Assembly (NCBI RefSeq): GCF_000381025.1
Contig: NZ_KB905832.1
Span: 1-53,237 of the forward strand
Direction: 5' to 3'
Length of the DNA: 53,237 nucleotides
Source: Streptomyces sulphureus DSM 40104
GTDB taxonomy: Bacteria > Actinomycetota > Actinomycetes > Streptomycetales > Streptomycetaceae
The notes below the pieces were generated by a model, which was given only the letters and a program-made list of their open reading frames with translations, was not told where the DNA came from and made no database searches. A program made the translations under genes and the position numbers. Positions within the stretch are counted from its first letter, which is position 1, and each line of letters starts with the position of its first letter. Positions 16,748 to 25,159 of the stretch are shown piece after piece.

Positions 16748-17751
16748 GCCGCTGCCCCCGAGTACTCCTTGCGCCGGGCGATGATGAGGCGGGCCGCTCC
16801 GTTGACCAGCAGGGTGATCAGGAAGAGGACGAGCCCCGAGGCGATCAGCGCGTCCCTGCCCATGGTTCCGGCCTCCTTGAAGCCGGCCGCGATGTTCTGC
16901 GCGAAGGTGCCGCCGCCGGGATCGAGGAGGCTCGCCTGGAGGACGAAGCTCGGCGAGAGCACGGTGGCGACGGCCATCGTCTCGCCGAGCGCGCGCCCGA
17001 GCCCGAGCATGGAGGCGCTGATCACGCCGGAGCGGCCGAAGGGGAGGACGGACATCCGGATCACCTCCCAGCGCGTGGCGCCGAGGGCGAGCGCGGCTTC
17101 CTGGTGGGCGGCCGGCGCCTGCCGGAAGACCTCGCGCGAGACGTTGGTGACGATCGGCAGGATCATGATCGCCAGCAGGATGCCGACGGTGAAGAGCGAC
17201 CGCGGCGCCCCGCCCGCGTAGCCGAACACCCCGGTCCAGCCGAGGAACTGCTCGAACCACTCGTAGAGCCCGCTCAGGTGCGGCACGAGGAAGAGCGCCC
17301 CCCACAGGCCGTAGACGATCGAGGGGACGGCGGCGAGGAGGTCGACGACGTAGCCGAGCGCGGCGGCGACCCGGCGGGGCGCGTAGTGCGAGATGAAGAG
17401 CGCGATGCCGACGGCGACCGGCACCGCGAGAAGCATCGCGAGCACCGAGCTGACGGCGGTGCCGAAGACGAGCACCGCGATGCCGAAGACCGGCGGGTCC
17501 GCGTTGGCGTCCCACTCGAAGGTGGTGAGGAAGTTGCCCTCGTCGGCTTGGATCGCGATGGCGGCGCGCCAGCTCAGGAAGGCGGCGATGGCGGCCATCA
17601 CGACGAGGAGCGTGATCCCCGAGCCGCGGGAGAGCCCGCGGAAGACACGGTCGCCGCGGTGGGTCGCGCCGCGGCCGGCTCGGAGCGCGGGGCGGTCGGG
17701 CCGCTCCTCGGGGGATGGCGCCGGCGGGGGGTGGACGGCGTCGGTGGTCAT
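16744..17751 (-). CDS. pstC: phosphate ABC transporter permease PstC
   Basis: 335 aa permease with six helices and the coupling loop AAHQEAALALGATRWEVI. About 50 N-terminal residues are cytosolic and Pro/Arg-rich. It pairs with PstA to form the membrane channel for phosphate delivered by PstS. It overlaps pstA by 4 bp, and a 142-bp gap with a strong hairpin separates it from pstS. Confidence 0.95.
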   Translation of the reverse strand: MTTDAVHPPPAPSPEERPDRPALRAGRGATHRGDRVFRGLSRGSGITLLVVMAAIAAFLSWRAAIAIQADEGNFLTTFEWDANADPPVFGIAVLVFGTAVSSVLAMLLAVPVAVGIALFISHYAPRRVAAALGYVVDLLAAVPSIVYGLWGALFLVPHLSGLYEWFEQFLGWTGVFGYAGGAPRSLFTVGILLAIMILPIVTNVSREVFRQAPAAHQEAALALGATRWEVIRMSVLPFGRSGVISASMLGLGRALGETMAVATVLSPSFVLQASLLDPGGGTFAQNIAAGFKEAGTMGRDALIASGLVLFLITLLVNGAARLIIARRKEYSGAAA

Positions 17752-17853
17752 GGGCTCTCCGGTCTGGTGCGGGCCCCGTGCGGGGGCCGTGGCGGTGCAC
17801 CGGATGGTTTCTGCCGCGTCCGCTGCGGGACGGCGGCGGTGTGCGGGACGGCC

Positions 17854-17882
17854 GGCCGGGCGCCCGAGTGCGGCGCCCGGCC
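17854..17882 (-). terminator. hairpin after pstS, probable partial terminator
   Basis: A perfect 11-bp stem, GGCCGGGCGCC (17854-17864) and GGCGCCCGGCC (17872-17882), lies 11 bp after the pstS stop and before pstC. It could stabilise the pstS transcript or stop most transcripts there, giving more binding protein than permease. Confidence 0.65.
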
Positions 17883-17893
17883 TCGGGCCTGTG

Positions 17894-19018
17894 TCAGGCG
17901 AGGCCGTCGACGGTCTGGCGGACCTTCGCGGCGATCTCGGCGGGGAGCGGTGCGTACCCCTTCTCGGCGAGGACGTTCTGGCCGTCCTCGCCCGCCGTGT
18001 AGCGGAGGAAGGACTTGGTGGCGTCGAGGGTCTCCTTCTTGTTGCCCCGGTCGCAGACGATCTCGTAGGTCATCAGGACGATCGGGTAGGCGCCGGGCGC
18101 CTTGGTGCGGTGGTTGAGCTCCAGGGCGAGGTCCTTGCCCTCGCCGACGATCTTGGCGTCGGCGATCGCCTTCGACGCGTTGTCCGTGGTCGCCTCGACG
18201 GGCTCGGAGGCGCCGGTGTCGAGGTCGACCGTGTCGAGGTCGTTGCCGGTGGCGTAGGAGAGCTCGACGTAGCCGATGGCGCCGTCGTTCTGCTGGACGT
18301 TGGTGGCGATGCCGGAGGAGCCGTCGGCGCCCTGGCCGCCCTTGGTGGGCCACGCCTTGGCCGGCTCGTGCTGCCATGCCTTTGGGGCCGCTGCGTTGAG
18401 GTACTCGGTGAAGTTGTCGGTGGTACCGGACTCGTCGGAGCGGTGGAACGCCTGGATCTTGGTGTCCGGGAGGTCGGCGTCGGGGTTGAGCTTGGCGATC
18501 GCCTTGTCGTTCCACGTGGTGATCTCGGAGTCGAAGATCTGCGCCAGCACGTCGGCGTCGAGGACGAGGTCGTCGACGCCCTCGACGTTGTAGGTGACGG
18601 CGATCGGGCCGCCGACCATCGGCAGGTCGATCGCGCGGCCGTCCTTGCAGACCTTCTGGGACTGCTGGACCTCGTCCGGCTTCAACGCCGAGTCGGAGCC
18701 CGCGAAGGCCGTCTTGCCCTGGAGGAACTCCTGGATGCCGGCGCCCGAGCCGGTCGGCTTGTAGTTGATCTCCGTGGTGTCGCACGCCTGCTGGTACGTC
18801 TGCGTCCAGATGTCCATGGCGTTCTTCTGCGCGCTCGACCCGGACGCGAGCAGCTTGCCGTCGCCGTCGCACTTGATGTTGCCGGCCGCCTTGCTCGTGG
18901 CGTCCCCGCCGCCCTCGGAGTTGTCGTCCGAGCCGCAGGCGGTGAGTACCAGGGCGCCGGAGGCCGCGACGGCGCAGAGCGCGACGGCGCGGGACCGGTT
19001 GGTGCGCTGAGGCTTCAC
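17894..19018 (-). CDS. pstS: phosphate-binding lipoprotein PstS
   Basis: 374 aa. Signal peptide with lipobox LTAC (Cys28) followed by a GSDDNSEGGG linker, then the periplasmic-type phosphate-binding fold (SGSSAQKNAMD and later SDESGTTDNFTEYL segments that ligate phosphate). The start is GTG 19018. It leads pstSCAB and has a four-unit 11-bp PHO box upstream, so it should respond to PhoP under phosphate starvation. Confidence 0.96.
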   Translation of the reverse strand: MKPQRTNRSRAVALCAVAASGALVLTACGSDDNSEGGGDATSKAAGNIKCDGDGKLLASGSSAQKNAMDIWTQTYQQACDTTEINYKPTGSGAGIQEFLQGKTAFAGSDSALKPDEVQQSQKVCKDGRAIDLPMVGGPIAVTYNVEGVDDLVLDADVLAQIFDSEITTWNDKAIAKLNPDADLPDTKIQAFHRSDESGTTDNFTEYLNAAAPKAWQHEPAKAWPTKGGQGADGSSGIATNVQQNDGAIGYVELSYATGNDLDTVDLDTGASEPVEATTDNASKAIADAKIVGEGKDLALELNHRTKAPGAYPIVLMTYEIVCDRGNKKETLDATKSFLRYTAGEDGQNVLAEKGYAPLPAEIAAKVRQTVDGLA

Positions 19019-19223
19019 GTTGGTTCAGTTCCTTCCATGGCCGCGCCGCCGGTGCGACGCGCACGTGGGGCGGGGCGGTGGCCCCGTCTCCTTCGGTGTC
19101 CTGAGTGAGTTGTTCTGCTTTCGCCGGCCGGCCCCGTGGTCCGGTCGGCGCCTCTCGGGTGCGCCCCTTCCCAGCGGGGGCGGCCGACTCCCCGACTCGG
19201 CGCGAAGCTCGGGCGTACGGTCG

Positions 19224-19229
19224 AAATTA
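19224..19229 (-). promoter_or_regulatory. candidate pstS -10 element
   Basis: TAATTT on the minus strand, an A/T-rich hexamer fitting TANNNT, about 200 bp upstream of the pstS GTG and six bases below the PHO box. Confidence 0.45.
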
Positions 19230-19234
19230 GGCAG

Positions 19235-19278
19235 CACAAGTGAATCGACCTGCCGGGACCGGTGAACGGGCGGTGAAT
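19235..19278 (-). promoter_or_regulatory. PHO box (PhoP operator) of pstS
   Basis: Read on the minus strand, four consecutive 11-base units start at 19278: ATTCACCGCCC, GTTCACCGGTC, CCGGCAGGTCG and ATTCACTTGTG. Units 1, 2 and 4 carry the GTTCACC-like core of Streptomyces PhoP direct repeats; unit 3 is degenerate. The last unit ends five bases before the -10, the expected activator position. Confidence 0.88.
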
Positions 19279-19392
19279 CTCGGCCGTCGGGGCGGTGGCT
19301 GCCGTCATCTTCTGCGACGCCGGCGGGGCAGTGTGGCTGCGGGGCCTCTGTCGGAATTCGTTCCGGCATGGCAGCATCCGCGGAGTCGGTAG

Positions 19393-19410
19393 GGCTACCT
19401 GCGGGTAGCC
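19393..19410 (+). other. hairpin in the 5' leader of the NlpC/P60 gene
   Basis: GGCTACC and GGTAGCC form a perfect 7-bp stem with a TGCG loop, ending 14 bases before the GAGGGGG ribosome-site region. It could affect translation. I see no match to a known riboswitch. Confidence 0.35.
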
Positions 19411-19434
19411 GCGGGAGCTGCGAGGGGGTTCCGC

Positions 19435-20493
19435 GTGGGGCGGCGACTGGTCCGTATGGCGAGAAGCGGCGCACTGGTCTCGGTGTGCACGGTGGGGGCG
19501 CTGGCCGCGGGCACCTTCGTGCACCCGGCGTACGCACAGCCCGGGCCGCCCGGCGGTGGGGGCAGGTTGGAGCAGGTGCGCAAGGAGATCGCCGCGCTCC
19601 ACGACCGCGCGGGCTCCGCGACGGACGCGTACAACGCGGCGGAGTCGAAGGCGTCGAAGCAGCGCAGCAAGGTCCGCGAGCTCCGGGGCAAGGTCGCATC
19701 GACGGAGCGCCGCCTCGCGTCGATGCGCGACACGGCGGGCGCCATGGCGCGTGCACAGTACCGCGGCGGCGGACTGCCCGACGAGGCGAAGGTGATGCTC
19801 CAGGACGACCCGGAAGCCTTCCTCCACTCCGCCTCGCTCGCCCGCAAGGGGCAGCAGGCCGCGAAGGGCTTCCTCGCCGACCTCTCCGGGACCCGCAGCC
19901 GGCTCCGGGGATACGCCGACGACGCCGCCTCGGAGTGGGAGCGCCTCGACGCGAGCCGTGCCAAGAAGGCGAAGGCGAAGAAGCGCATCGAGAGGCAGCT
20001 CAAGCAGGCGAAGCGGCTGGAGTCCCAGCTCGCGGAGGAGGAGCGCAAGCGGCTGCGGAAGCTGGAGGACGAGGCCGCCGCCGCGGCGCAGGAACGCTGG
20101 CTCGACTCCGGGGTACTGGAGAAGATCGACGGCAAGGCGTCGAAGGCGGGCAAGCGCGCGCTGGAGTACGCGGCGGAGCAGCTCGGCAAGGAGTACGAGT
20201 GGGGCGCCGAGGGCCCGCGCACCTTCGACTGCTCCGGCCTGACGATGCGCGCCTGGCAGGCGGCGGGCGAGCGCGTACCCCGCACCTCGCAGGAACAGTG
20301 GAAGCACCTTCCCCGGGTGCCGGTCGAGCGGATGCGCCCAGGGGACCTGCTGATCTACAAGCAGGACGCGAGCCACGTGGGGATCTACGTCGGAGACGGC
20401 GAGGTGCTCCACGCCCCGCGGACCGGGCGGCAGATCACCGTCGAGGGGGCGGGTGCCATGCCGATCCTCGGGGTGGTCAGGCCCGACAAGTGA
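19435..20493 (+). CDS. secreted coiled-coil NlpC/P60 peptidoglycan endopeptidase
   Basis: 352 aa. Signal peptide (cleavage near AYA-QP, residue 38), a long Lys/Glu/Ala-rich coiled coil (about 50-220), and a C-terminal NlpC/P60 domain with catalytic Cys in FDCSGL, His in SHVGIYVG and a third polar residue in VLHAPRTG. This is the RipA/CwlO-type layout in which the coil restrains a cell-wall peptidase. GTG 19435 follows GAGGGGG. It is divergent from pstS. Confidence 0.91.
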   Translation: MGRRLVRMARSGALVSVCTVGALAAGTFVHPAYAQPGPPGGGGRLEQVRKEIAALHDRAGSATDAYNAAESKASKQRSKVRELRGKVASTERRLASMRDTAGAMARAQYRGGGLPDEAKVMLQDDPEAFLHSASLARKGQQAAKGFLADLSGTRSRLRGYADDAASEWERLDASRAKKAKAKKRIERQLKQAKRLESQLAEEERKRLRKLEDEAAAAAQERWLDSGVLEKIDGKASKAGKRALEYAAEQLGKEYEWGAEGPRTFDCSGLTMRAWQAAGERVPRTSQEQWKHLPRVPVERMRPGDLLIYKQDASHVGIYVGDGEVLHAPRTGRQITVEGAGAMPILGVVRPDK

Positions 20494-20780
20494 CCCGACG
20501 CCCGCGCATGCGGGCTCTGGCGTCGCACCCGCGTGAGTTTGGTCATGCCGACGCCGCGTAGGCGGAGCCGGGTTCGTGTGAATTGCCCCCGCGGCAGGGG
20601 CATATGACAAGGGCGAAGGCCCTTGAGGCATTCCGTCCGCACACGCCGGGACGCTAAGGTCCCTCCGGGAAAGCCCGGGACGACGTGCGCACCGACCGAC
20701 CGCAGTCGCCGCCCCGGGCCCTGTGGTGTGCCGCTCGGCTCACCGCCACTGCCCTCGGGGGGAGGGAAGAGGAAGCTGAG
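20494..20780 (+). other. intergenic region with three small hairpins
   Basis: No gene is visible. CCCGC-GCAT-GCGGG lies just after the peptidase stop and may terminate it. TGCCCC/GGGGCA (20584-20602) and CAAGGGC/GCCCTTG (20608-20625) follow. They probably bracket the terminator and promoter of the flanking genes, but no -35/-10 pair is convincing. Confidence 0.4.
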
Positions 20781-22148
20781 ATGTCCGTACGCGCGGAGCG
20801 CCCGTCGGCCCCCGAGCCGGCCGCCCGTCTCCCCGAACAAGGGGGCGGGGAAGGGGAGGCGGACGCCGAGGTGCCGGCGCCGGACGAAGGGCTGAGCACC
20901 GCCGGGGCGAGCGGCGACGGGGAGATCGACTCCGCGCCGAGCGCGCGTACCAAGGCCGGCGGAGGGCTCACCCTGCTCGTCATCGAGGACGACCCGCACG
21001 GCGCCGTCCGCATCCCCGCCGTCACCGATGCGGCAGGGCGCGAGGCGCGGGTGCGCACCGCGCGCAACCTCACCGAGGCCGCGCGGCTCCTCACCGACGA
21101 CGTCCACTGCATCCTCCTCGACCTCGAACTCCCCGCCGTCCGCGGCGAATCCGAGGACTCACCGGCCGCCGAGCCCGGCGAGCTCGACGTCCTCCACCGG
21201 GTGCTCGACCTCGCGCCCGGCCACGCCGTGCTCGCGCTCACCGGCGGAGCCGATCTGGAGCTGGGTGCCGAGGCGGTGCGCGTCGGCGCCCAGGACTACC
21301 TCGTCCGCGACGAGCTCGACGGGCGGCTCCTCAGCCGCGCCGTCCGCTACGCCGTCGAGCGCAAGCGGGGCGACCTCGCGCAGCGCCAGCTCACCGAGTC
21401 GCGCCTGCGTGCACAGGAGAACGCCCGGCTGGAGCGGGGACTGCTTCCGCGGCCTCTGCTGGACGGGAGCGACCTGCGGTTCGCCGCGCGCTACCGTCCC
21501 GGCCGCTCCCGGGCCCTTCTTGGCGGCGACTTCTACGACACCGTCCGCACGGCCGACGGAACCGTCCACGCGATGATCGGCGACGTCTGCGGCCACGGCC
21601 CCGACGAGGCAGCGCTCGGCGTCGAACTCCGCATCGCCTGGCGCACGCTGACCTTCGCCGGGATCTGCGGAGATGAACTCCTCGGCACCCTCCAGCGCGT
21701 GCTGGAGCACGAGCGGGCCAGCGACGAGATCTTCGCGACGCTCTGCACCGTCGACATCGCGCCCGACGGACGCAGCGCGGGCGTCTGCCTCGCAGGCCAC
21801 CCCCCGCCGCTGCTCTCCGGCGGGGACGCGCCCCCGCGGCTCCTCACCCACCAGGAGGGCGGCCCCGCGCTCGGCCTGCTCGCCGAGGCCCGGTGGCCCC
21901 GGGGTGAGGTGGAGCTCGGCGGGGAGTGGAGCCTCATGATGTACACGGACGGGCTCGTCGAGGGCCGGACGGGGAACGGCGGGCGCGAGCGCCTGGGAGA
22001 GGACGGCATGCTCGAACTCATCGAGCACCAACTCGAAGCGGGGGCCTGCGGCGAGGACCTCCTCGACGGCGCGATGGCCGACGTCAGGCGGCTCAACGGG
22101 GGCGAGCTCACCGACGACGTGGCCGTTCTCCTGCTCGACCGGGCCTGA
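20781..22148 (+). CDS. receiver-domain SpoIIE/PP2C-type protein phosphatase
   Basis: 455 aa from ATG 20781. After a ~60-residue disordered start comes a CheY-like receiver (acidic pair IEDD, phosphoacceptor Asp114 in LLDLELP). The conserved Lys near its end is replaced by Arg (DYLVRDEL). A short coiled linker leads to a SpoIIE-type PP2C domain (GGDFYD, GDVCGHGPDEA, YTDGLVEGR, TDDVAVLLL), in which the metal-binding Asp residues are kept. Such proteins dephosphorylate anti-anti-sigma factors, so phosphorylation of the receiver may gate sigma-factor release. No partner kinase or anti-sigma gene is adjacent. Confidence 0.88.
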   Translation: MSVRAERPSAPEPAARLPEQGGGEGEADAEVPAPDEGLSTAGASGDGEIDSAPSARTKAGGGLTLLVIEDDPHGAVRIPAVTDAAGREARVRTARNLTEAARLLTDDVHCILLDLELPAVRGESEDSPAAEPGELDVLHRVLDLAPGHAVLALTGGADLELGAEAVRVGAQDYLVRDELDGRLLSRAVRYAVERKRGDLAQRQLTESRLRAQENARLERGLLPRPLLDGSDLRFAARYRPGRSRALLGGDFYDTVRTADGTVHAMIGDVCGHGPDEAALGVELRIAWRTLTFAGICGDELLGTLQRVLEHERASDEIFATLCTVDIAPDGRSAGVCLAGHPPPLLSGGDAPPRLLTHQEGGPALGLLAEARWPRGEVELGGEWSLMMYTDGLVEGRTGNGGRERLGEDGMLELIEHQLEAGACGEDLLDGAMADVRRLNGGELTDDVAVLLLDRA

Positions 22149-22159
22149 GCCCCGGCGGC

Positions 22160-22495
22160 TCAGCGGCCGTTGAACGGTCCGTACGGGCCGTCGCTGCTGC
22201 TGCCACCGCGGCGCGGTCCGCCGCCCATGACCTGCTTCAGGGCGGGACGGACGTCGACGAGGTAGACGATGGTGGCGATGAGGCCGATGATCTGGAACAG
22301 GATCAGCCCGAAGGGCAGCAGATTCACGACGACCACGAGTCCGAGGATGATCAACCAGAACCGCTTGGTCTGCTTGTCCGCGGCGCGGTAGGCGTCCTCC
22401 CTGCGCATGACGGCATCGACGAAGGCGAAGATGCCGATTCCGAGCACCACAAGGCTGATCAGCCAGAGCAGTGTCCCGAAGCCCTCCATCAGCAT
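22160..22495 (-). CDS. DUF2516 membrane protein
   Basis: 111 aa with three hydrophobic segments (about 6-27, 45-64 and 65-80) and a Gly/Ser-rich tail. Sequence and position match DUF2516, of unknown function. It lies downstream of the HbhA-like and XRE genes on the same strand, an order shared with mycobacterial Rv0474-Rv0475-Rv0476. ATG 22495 follows AGGAGAG; an ATG two codons later is possible. Confidence 0.83.
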   Translation of the reverse strand: MLMEGFGTLLWLISLVVLGIGIFAFVDAVMRREDAYRAADKQTKRFWLIILGLVVVVNLLPFGLILFQIIGLIATIVYLVDVRPALKQVMGGGPRRGGSSSDGPYGPFNGR

Positions 22496-22723
22496 GGGTG
22501 CTCACTCTCTCCTGGTAGTCGCTGCGTGCCGTCGCGCCGCCCGTGCAGCACGGGCCGGTCGCCCACCGGGCAGCATCCTGCGCTCCGCCCGCATGCCCGC
22601 AACCGTACCCAAGGCCGCACCGGGAGTGCACCGAGCGGACGGCGCCTTCCTCCCGGAGGCAGGTGCGCGGAGGGGCGCCGTGTACGCCGGGGCACGCGGC
22701 GCGGCCGTGTGCGGGCCGCCGCA

Positions 22724-22753
22724 CCCGGAGCCGTCGCCCTCGGCGGCTCCGGG
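22724..22753 (-). terminator. hairpin terminator after the HbhA-like gene
   Basis: Ten-bp stem, CCCGGAGCCG (22724-22733) with CGGCTCCGGG (22744-22753), 14 bp after the stop at 22767. It separates the HbhA-like gene from the DUF2516 gene; no T-run. Confidence 0.6.
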
Positions 22754-22766
22754 GACGGGCGGCCGC

Positions 22767-23285
22767 TCAGGACTCCTCGCCCTTCGGCGACGTGCCGGGC
22801 GCCGTCGTTCCGCCGGTGGACGCGGTCTCCGCCGCGGTGTTGCGGTCCGACGCCGGCTCCGGCCCGTCCTCCTGCGGCGGCTCGGCGACCTTGACCGTGG
22901 TCCGCTCGATATTCACCTCCGGCCCGTCGTCCTCTCCGCGCCAGGAGGCGACGGCCCCGCGGCCGCGGACGGCCAGCTCGTCGTAGCCCTCCTTCGCCTT
23001 CACCGCGTACTCGGCGGCGAGACCCACGCCCTGGAGCGCGTACTGCTGGGCCTGCTCGCGCAGCCGCTTGATGTCGGCGTCGAGCCCGGTGAGGGTCTCG
23101 CTCACCTTGGCCTGGGTCTCCTTCGCCTGGCGCGCCAGCTTCTCCTGGAGCTCCCTGGTGTCGGTCTCGCGTGCGGCGGCGAGCCTGCCGGGGGCCTCCT
23201 GGCGGATCTTGTCGATGACGCCGGCCGCGAAGTAGAGCGGGGTCGGGTCGGTGAGCGTCTTGCGGACGTCCTCTGCGAGGGGCAT
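22767..23285 (-). CDS. HbhA-like helical protein
   Basis: 172 aa. The first ~110 residues form long amphipathic helices (IRQEAPGRLAAARETDTREL, then KLARQAKETQAKVSETL) like mycobacterial heparin-binding haemagglutinin. The C-terminus is acidic and Pro/Thr-rich and lacks the Lys-Ala tail that binds heparin in HbhA, so an adhesin role is unlikely. An envelope or growth-zone scaffold function is possible. ATG 23285 has AAAGGAG upstream. Confidence 0.75.
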   Translation of the reverse strand: MPLAEDVRKTLTDPTPLYFAAGVIDKIRQEAPGRLAAARETDTRELQEKLARQAKETQAKVSETLTGLDADIKRLREQAQQYALQGVGLAAEYAVKAKEGYDELAVRGRGAVASWRGEDDGPEVNIERTTVKVAEPPQEDGPEPASDRNTAAETASTGGTTAPGTSPKGEES

Positions 23286-23419
23286 GCGAACTCCTTTGCG
23301 TGTGCTGCGTGTTGCGTCCTGGCACCGCCGACGGGTGTGCGGTGCCGTCCGTGCGACCTGTCGTCGTACGGCTGGACTTCGGTTCGGTGTGCTGTTGGTC
23401 GGCCTGCCGCGCGGGCAGG

Positions 23420-23818
23420 CTAGGCGCCCGTTGCGGCCTCCGGCTCCCCCTGCCCGGGCGGCCCGTCCGCTGCGGCGTTCTCCTTGCGGAACGACTCGTA
23501 GATCTGGAGCAGCGCCTGCTTCTGCTGCTCCTGGAGCGACGGGTCGGCGAGGATCGCCGCCGGCACCTGGAGCGACTCCGCCCGGTCGCGCTCGTCGAGG
23601 ATGCCGGCCTGGACGTAGAGGGACTCCGCGGAGATCCGCAGCGCCTTGGCGAGCTGCTGGAGGATCTCGGCGCTCGGTTTGCGCAGGCCCCGCTCGATCT
23701 GGCTCAGGTAGGGGTTGGACACCCCTGCGGCATCGGCGAGTTGACGGAGCGACAGCTTGGCGTTGCGCCGCTGCTCCCTGAGGAACTCACCGAGGTTGCC
23801 GACGTTGAGCGAGGCCAT
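23420..23818 (-). CDS. XRE-family regulator (Rv0474-like)
   Basis: 132 aa from ATG 23818. An XRE/Cro helix-turn-helix sits at the N-terminus (LSLRQLADAAGVSNPYLSQIERG), followed by a helical C-terminal half that may dimerise and ends in an Ala/Gly-rich tail. The family heads the XRE-HbhA-DUF2516 set in actinobacteria. No clear ribosome site precedes the ATG. A 17-bp palindrome 35-50 bp upstream is a likely autoregulatory operator. Confidence 0.88.
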   Translation of the reverse strand: MASLNVGNLGEFLREQRRNAKLSLRQLADAAGVSNPYLSQIERGLRKPSAEILQQLAKALRISAESLYVQAGILDERDRAESLQVPAAILADPSLQEQQKQALLQIYESFRKENAAADGPPGQGEPEAATGA

Positions 23819-23852
23819 GCGCCCAAGAGTGCACCCCCGCGCTAACTTTTGC

Positions 23853-23869
23853 AAGCAAGTCGCTTGCTG
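23853..23869 (-). promoter_or_regulatory. candidate operator of the XRE regulator
   Basis: GCAAGC-AAGTC-GCTTGC, a perfect 6-bp inverted repeat with a 5-base spacer, in the promoter region of the XRE gene. It stands out in a more A/T-rich stretch. Confidence 0.5.
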
Positions 23870-24012
23870 GAGGCTGTTCTTCGCGGGACGGCTTGGTGCG
23901 CTGGTTGACCATCTTCCAGGCCAATTGGCTGTTTCGGGCAGCTTGGTTGGTCGGCTTGGGTGTGAGTCAGGCGGCTCGACCGGGTGGTCGGGGAGGCATT
24001 ATCCACGGTGTG

Positions 24013-24022
24013 CTGAATTCAG
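24013..24022 (+). promoter_or_regulatory. candidate CmtR operator
   Basis: CTGAATTCAG is a perfect 10-bp palindrome 21 bp before the GTG of the cmtR-like gene. It is the only dyad there and lies in a relatively A/T-rich segment, as for ArsR/CmtR-family operators. Confidence 0.4.
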
Positions 24023-24043
24023 TAATCCGTGTACTGTGGCCAT

Positions 24044-24379
24044 GTGCTGACTGTTGCCTCTGACATCGACGTGCTGGCCCGGTTCGGCCGCGCGCTCGCC
24101 GACCCGATCCGCTGCCGCATCCTGCTCGCTCTCCGTGACGCCCCCGCCTACCCGGCCGACCTCGCCGACATCCTCGGCATCTCCCGTACTCGGCTGTCGA
24201 ACCATCTGGCGTGCCTGCGCGACTGCGGATTGGTCGTCACCGTGCCCGACGGCCGCCGCACCCGTTACGAGCTGGCAGACGAACGCCTCGGCCACGCGCT
24301 GGACGATTTGCGCACGGCCGTGGTGGCCGTGGAGACCGACCGCACCTGCCCGAACGCCGGGACGAAGGGCTGCTGTTGA
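24044..24379 (+). CDS. cmtR: CmtR-like Cd(II)/Pb(II)-sensing ArsR-family repressor
   Basis: 111 aa. Starting at GTG 24044, the ligand residues of Mycobacterium tuberculosis CmtR fall at the same numbers: Cys57 and Cys61 in NHLACLRDCGLV and Cys102 in DRTCPN. This supports both the start and a Cd/Pb sensor role. The winged helix is complete (ADILGISRTRLSNHL recognition helix, VTVPDGRRTRYEL wing). Two bases separate its stop from the CDF transporter gene, so they are co-transcribed. An in-frame GTG at 24029 is the alternative start. A decayed copy lies at 26391-26523. Confidence 0.9.
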   Translation: MLTVASDIDVLARFGRALADPIRCRILLALRDAPAYPADLADILGISRTRLSNHLACLRDCGLVVTVPDGRRTRYELADERLGHALDDLRTAVVAVETDRTCPNAGTKGCC

Positions 24380-24381
24380 CC

Positions 24382-25104
24382 ATGACCGCCGAAAGATCGC
24401 TGTTCCTCGGCCCTTCCCCGGCTCGCCGCGACGTGCTCACCCGCCGGGTACGGCTGTTGGTCGCGGCCACCATTGCCTACAACGTCATCGAGGCGGTCGT
24501 CGCCGTCACCGCCGGCAGCCTCGCCTCCTCCACCGCTCTGATCGGCTTCGGTCTCGACTCGGTCATCGAGGTCTCCTCAGCCGCGGCCGTCGCCTGGCAG
24601 TTCTCCGCCTCCGACCCTGCTGTTCGCGAGGCGCGCGAGCATCGGGCCCTGCGGATCATCGCCGTCTCCTTCTTCGCTCTGGCCACCTATGTCGCCTTCA
24701 GCGCCGTCCGCTCGCTCGTCGGGGCCGGGGAGGCGGAGCGGTCGTTTTCCGGCATCGTCATCGCCGCCCTGTCGCTGGCGATCATGCCGTTCCTGTCCGC
24801 CGCCGAGCGCCGCGCCGGGCGTGAACTCGGTTCCGCCACCGCGGTCGCCGACTCCAAGCAAACGCTCCTGTGCACGTACCTGTCCGCCGTCCTCCTGCTC
24901 GGTCTGGTCCTCAACGCCACCCTCGGCTGGTCCTGGGCCGATCCCCTCGCTGCCCTCGTTATCGCTGCCATCGCCGTCAAGGAGGGCCGCGATGCCTGGC
25001 AGGGCAAGGGCTGCTGCGCGCCTCCGGCCGCCGCGGCCATCCCTTCTGACGGCAAGGACGCGGACGCCTGCGGCTGTCGCCCCGGATGCGACTGCTGCGC
25101 TTGA
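24382..25104 (+). CDS. cation diffusion facilitator-type metal exporter
   Basis: 240 aa, about five to six membrane helices, with the FGLDSVIEVSSA helix seen in the short CDF-like cation transporters of actinobacteria. The classical cytosolic CDF C-domain is absent. Instead there is a Cys-rich tail (KGCCAPP, then CGCRPGCDCCA), suitable for soft metals such as Cd or Pb. It is the likely target gene of the preceding CmtR. ATG 24382 lies two bases after the cmtR stop. Confidence 0.85.
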   Translation: MTAERSLFLGPSPARRDVLTRRVRLLVAATIAYNVIEAVVAVTAGSLASSTALIGFGLDSVIEVSSAAAVAWQFSASDPAVREAREHRALRIIAVSFFALATYVAFSAVRSLVGAGEAERSFSGIVIAALSLAIMPFLSAAERRAGRELGSATAVADSKQTLLCTYLSAVLLLGLVLNATLGWSWADPLAALVIAAIAVKEGRDAWQGKGCCAPPAAAAIPSDGKDADACGCRPGCDCCA

Positions 25105-25159
25105 GCACCGCCGCGACCGGGCGCACTGGGGTGTGGCCACCTTCCGTGCTCGGATCGGC

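Noticed and set aside
15668..17800. A single 710-codon frame covering pstA and the antisense of nothing else
   Set aside because: Only the part from 16747 is PstA. The upstream part overlaps pstC in another frame and is Arg/Pro-rich, a G/C-bias artefact.
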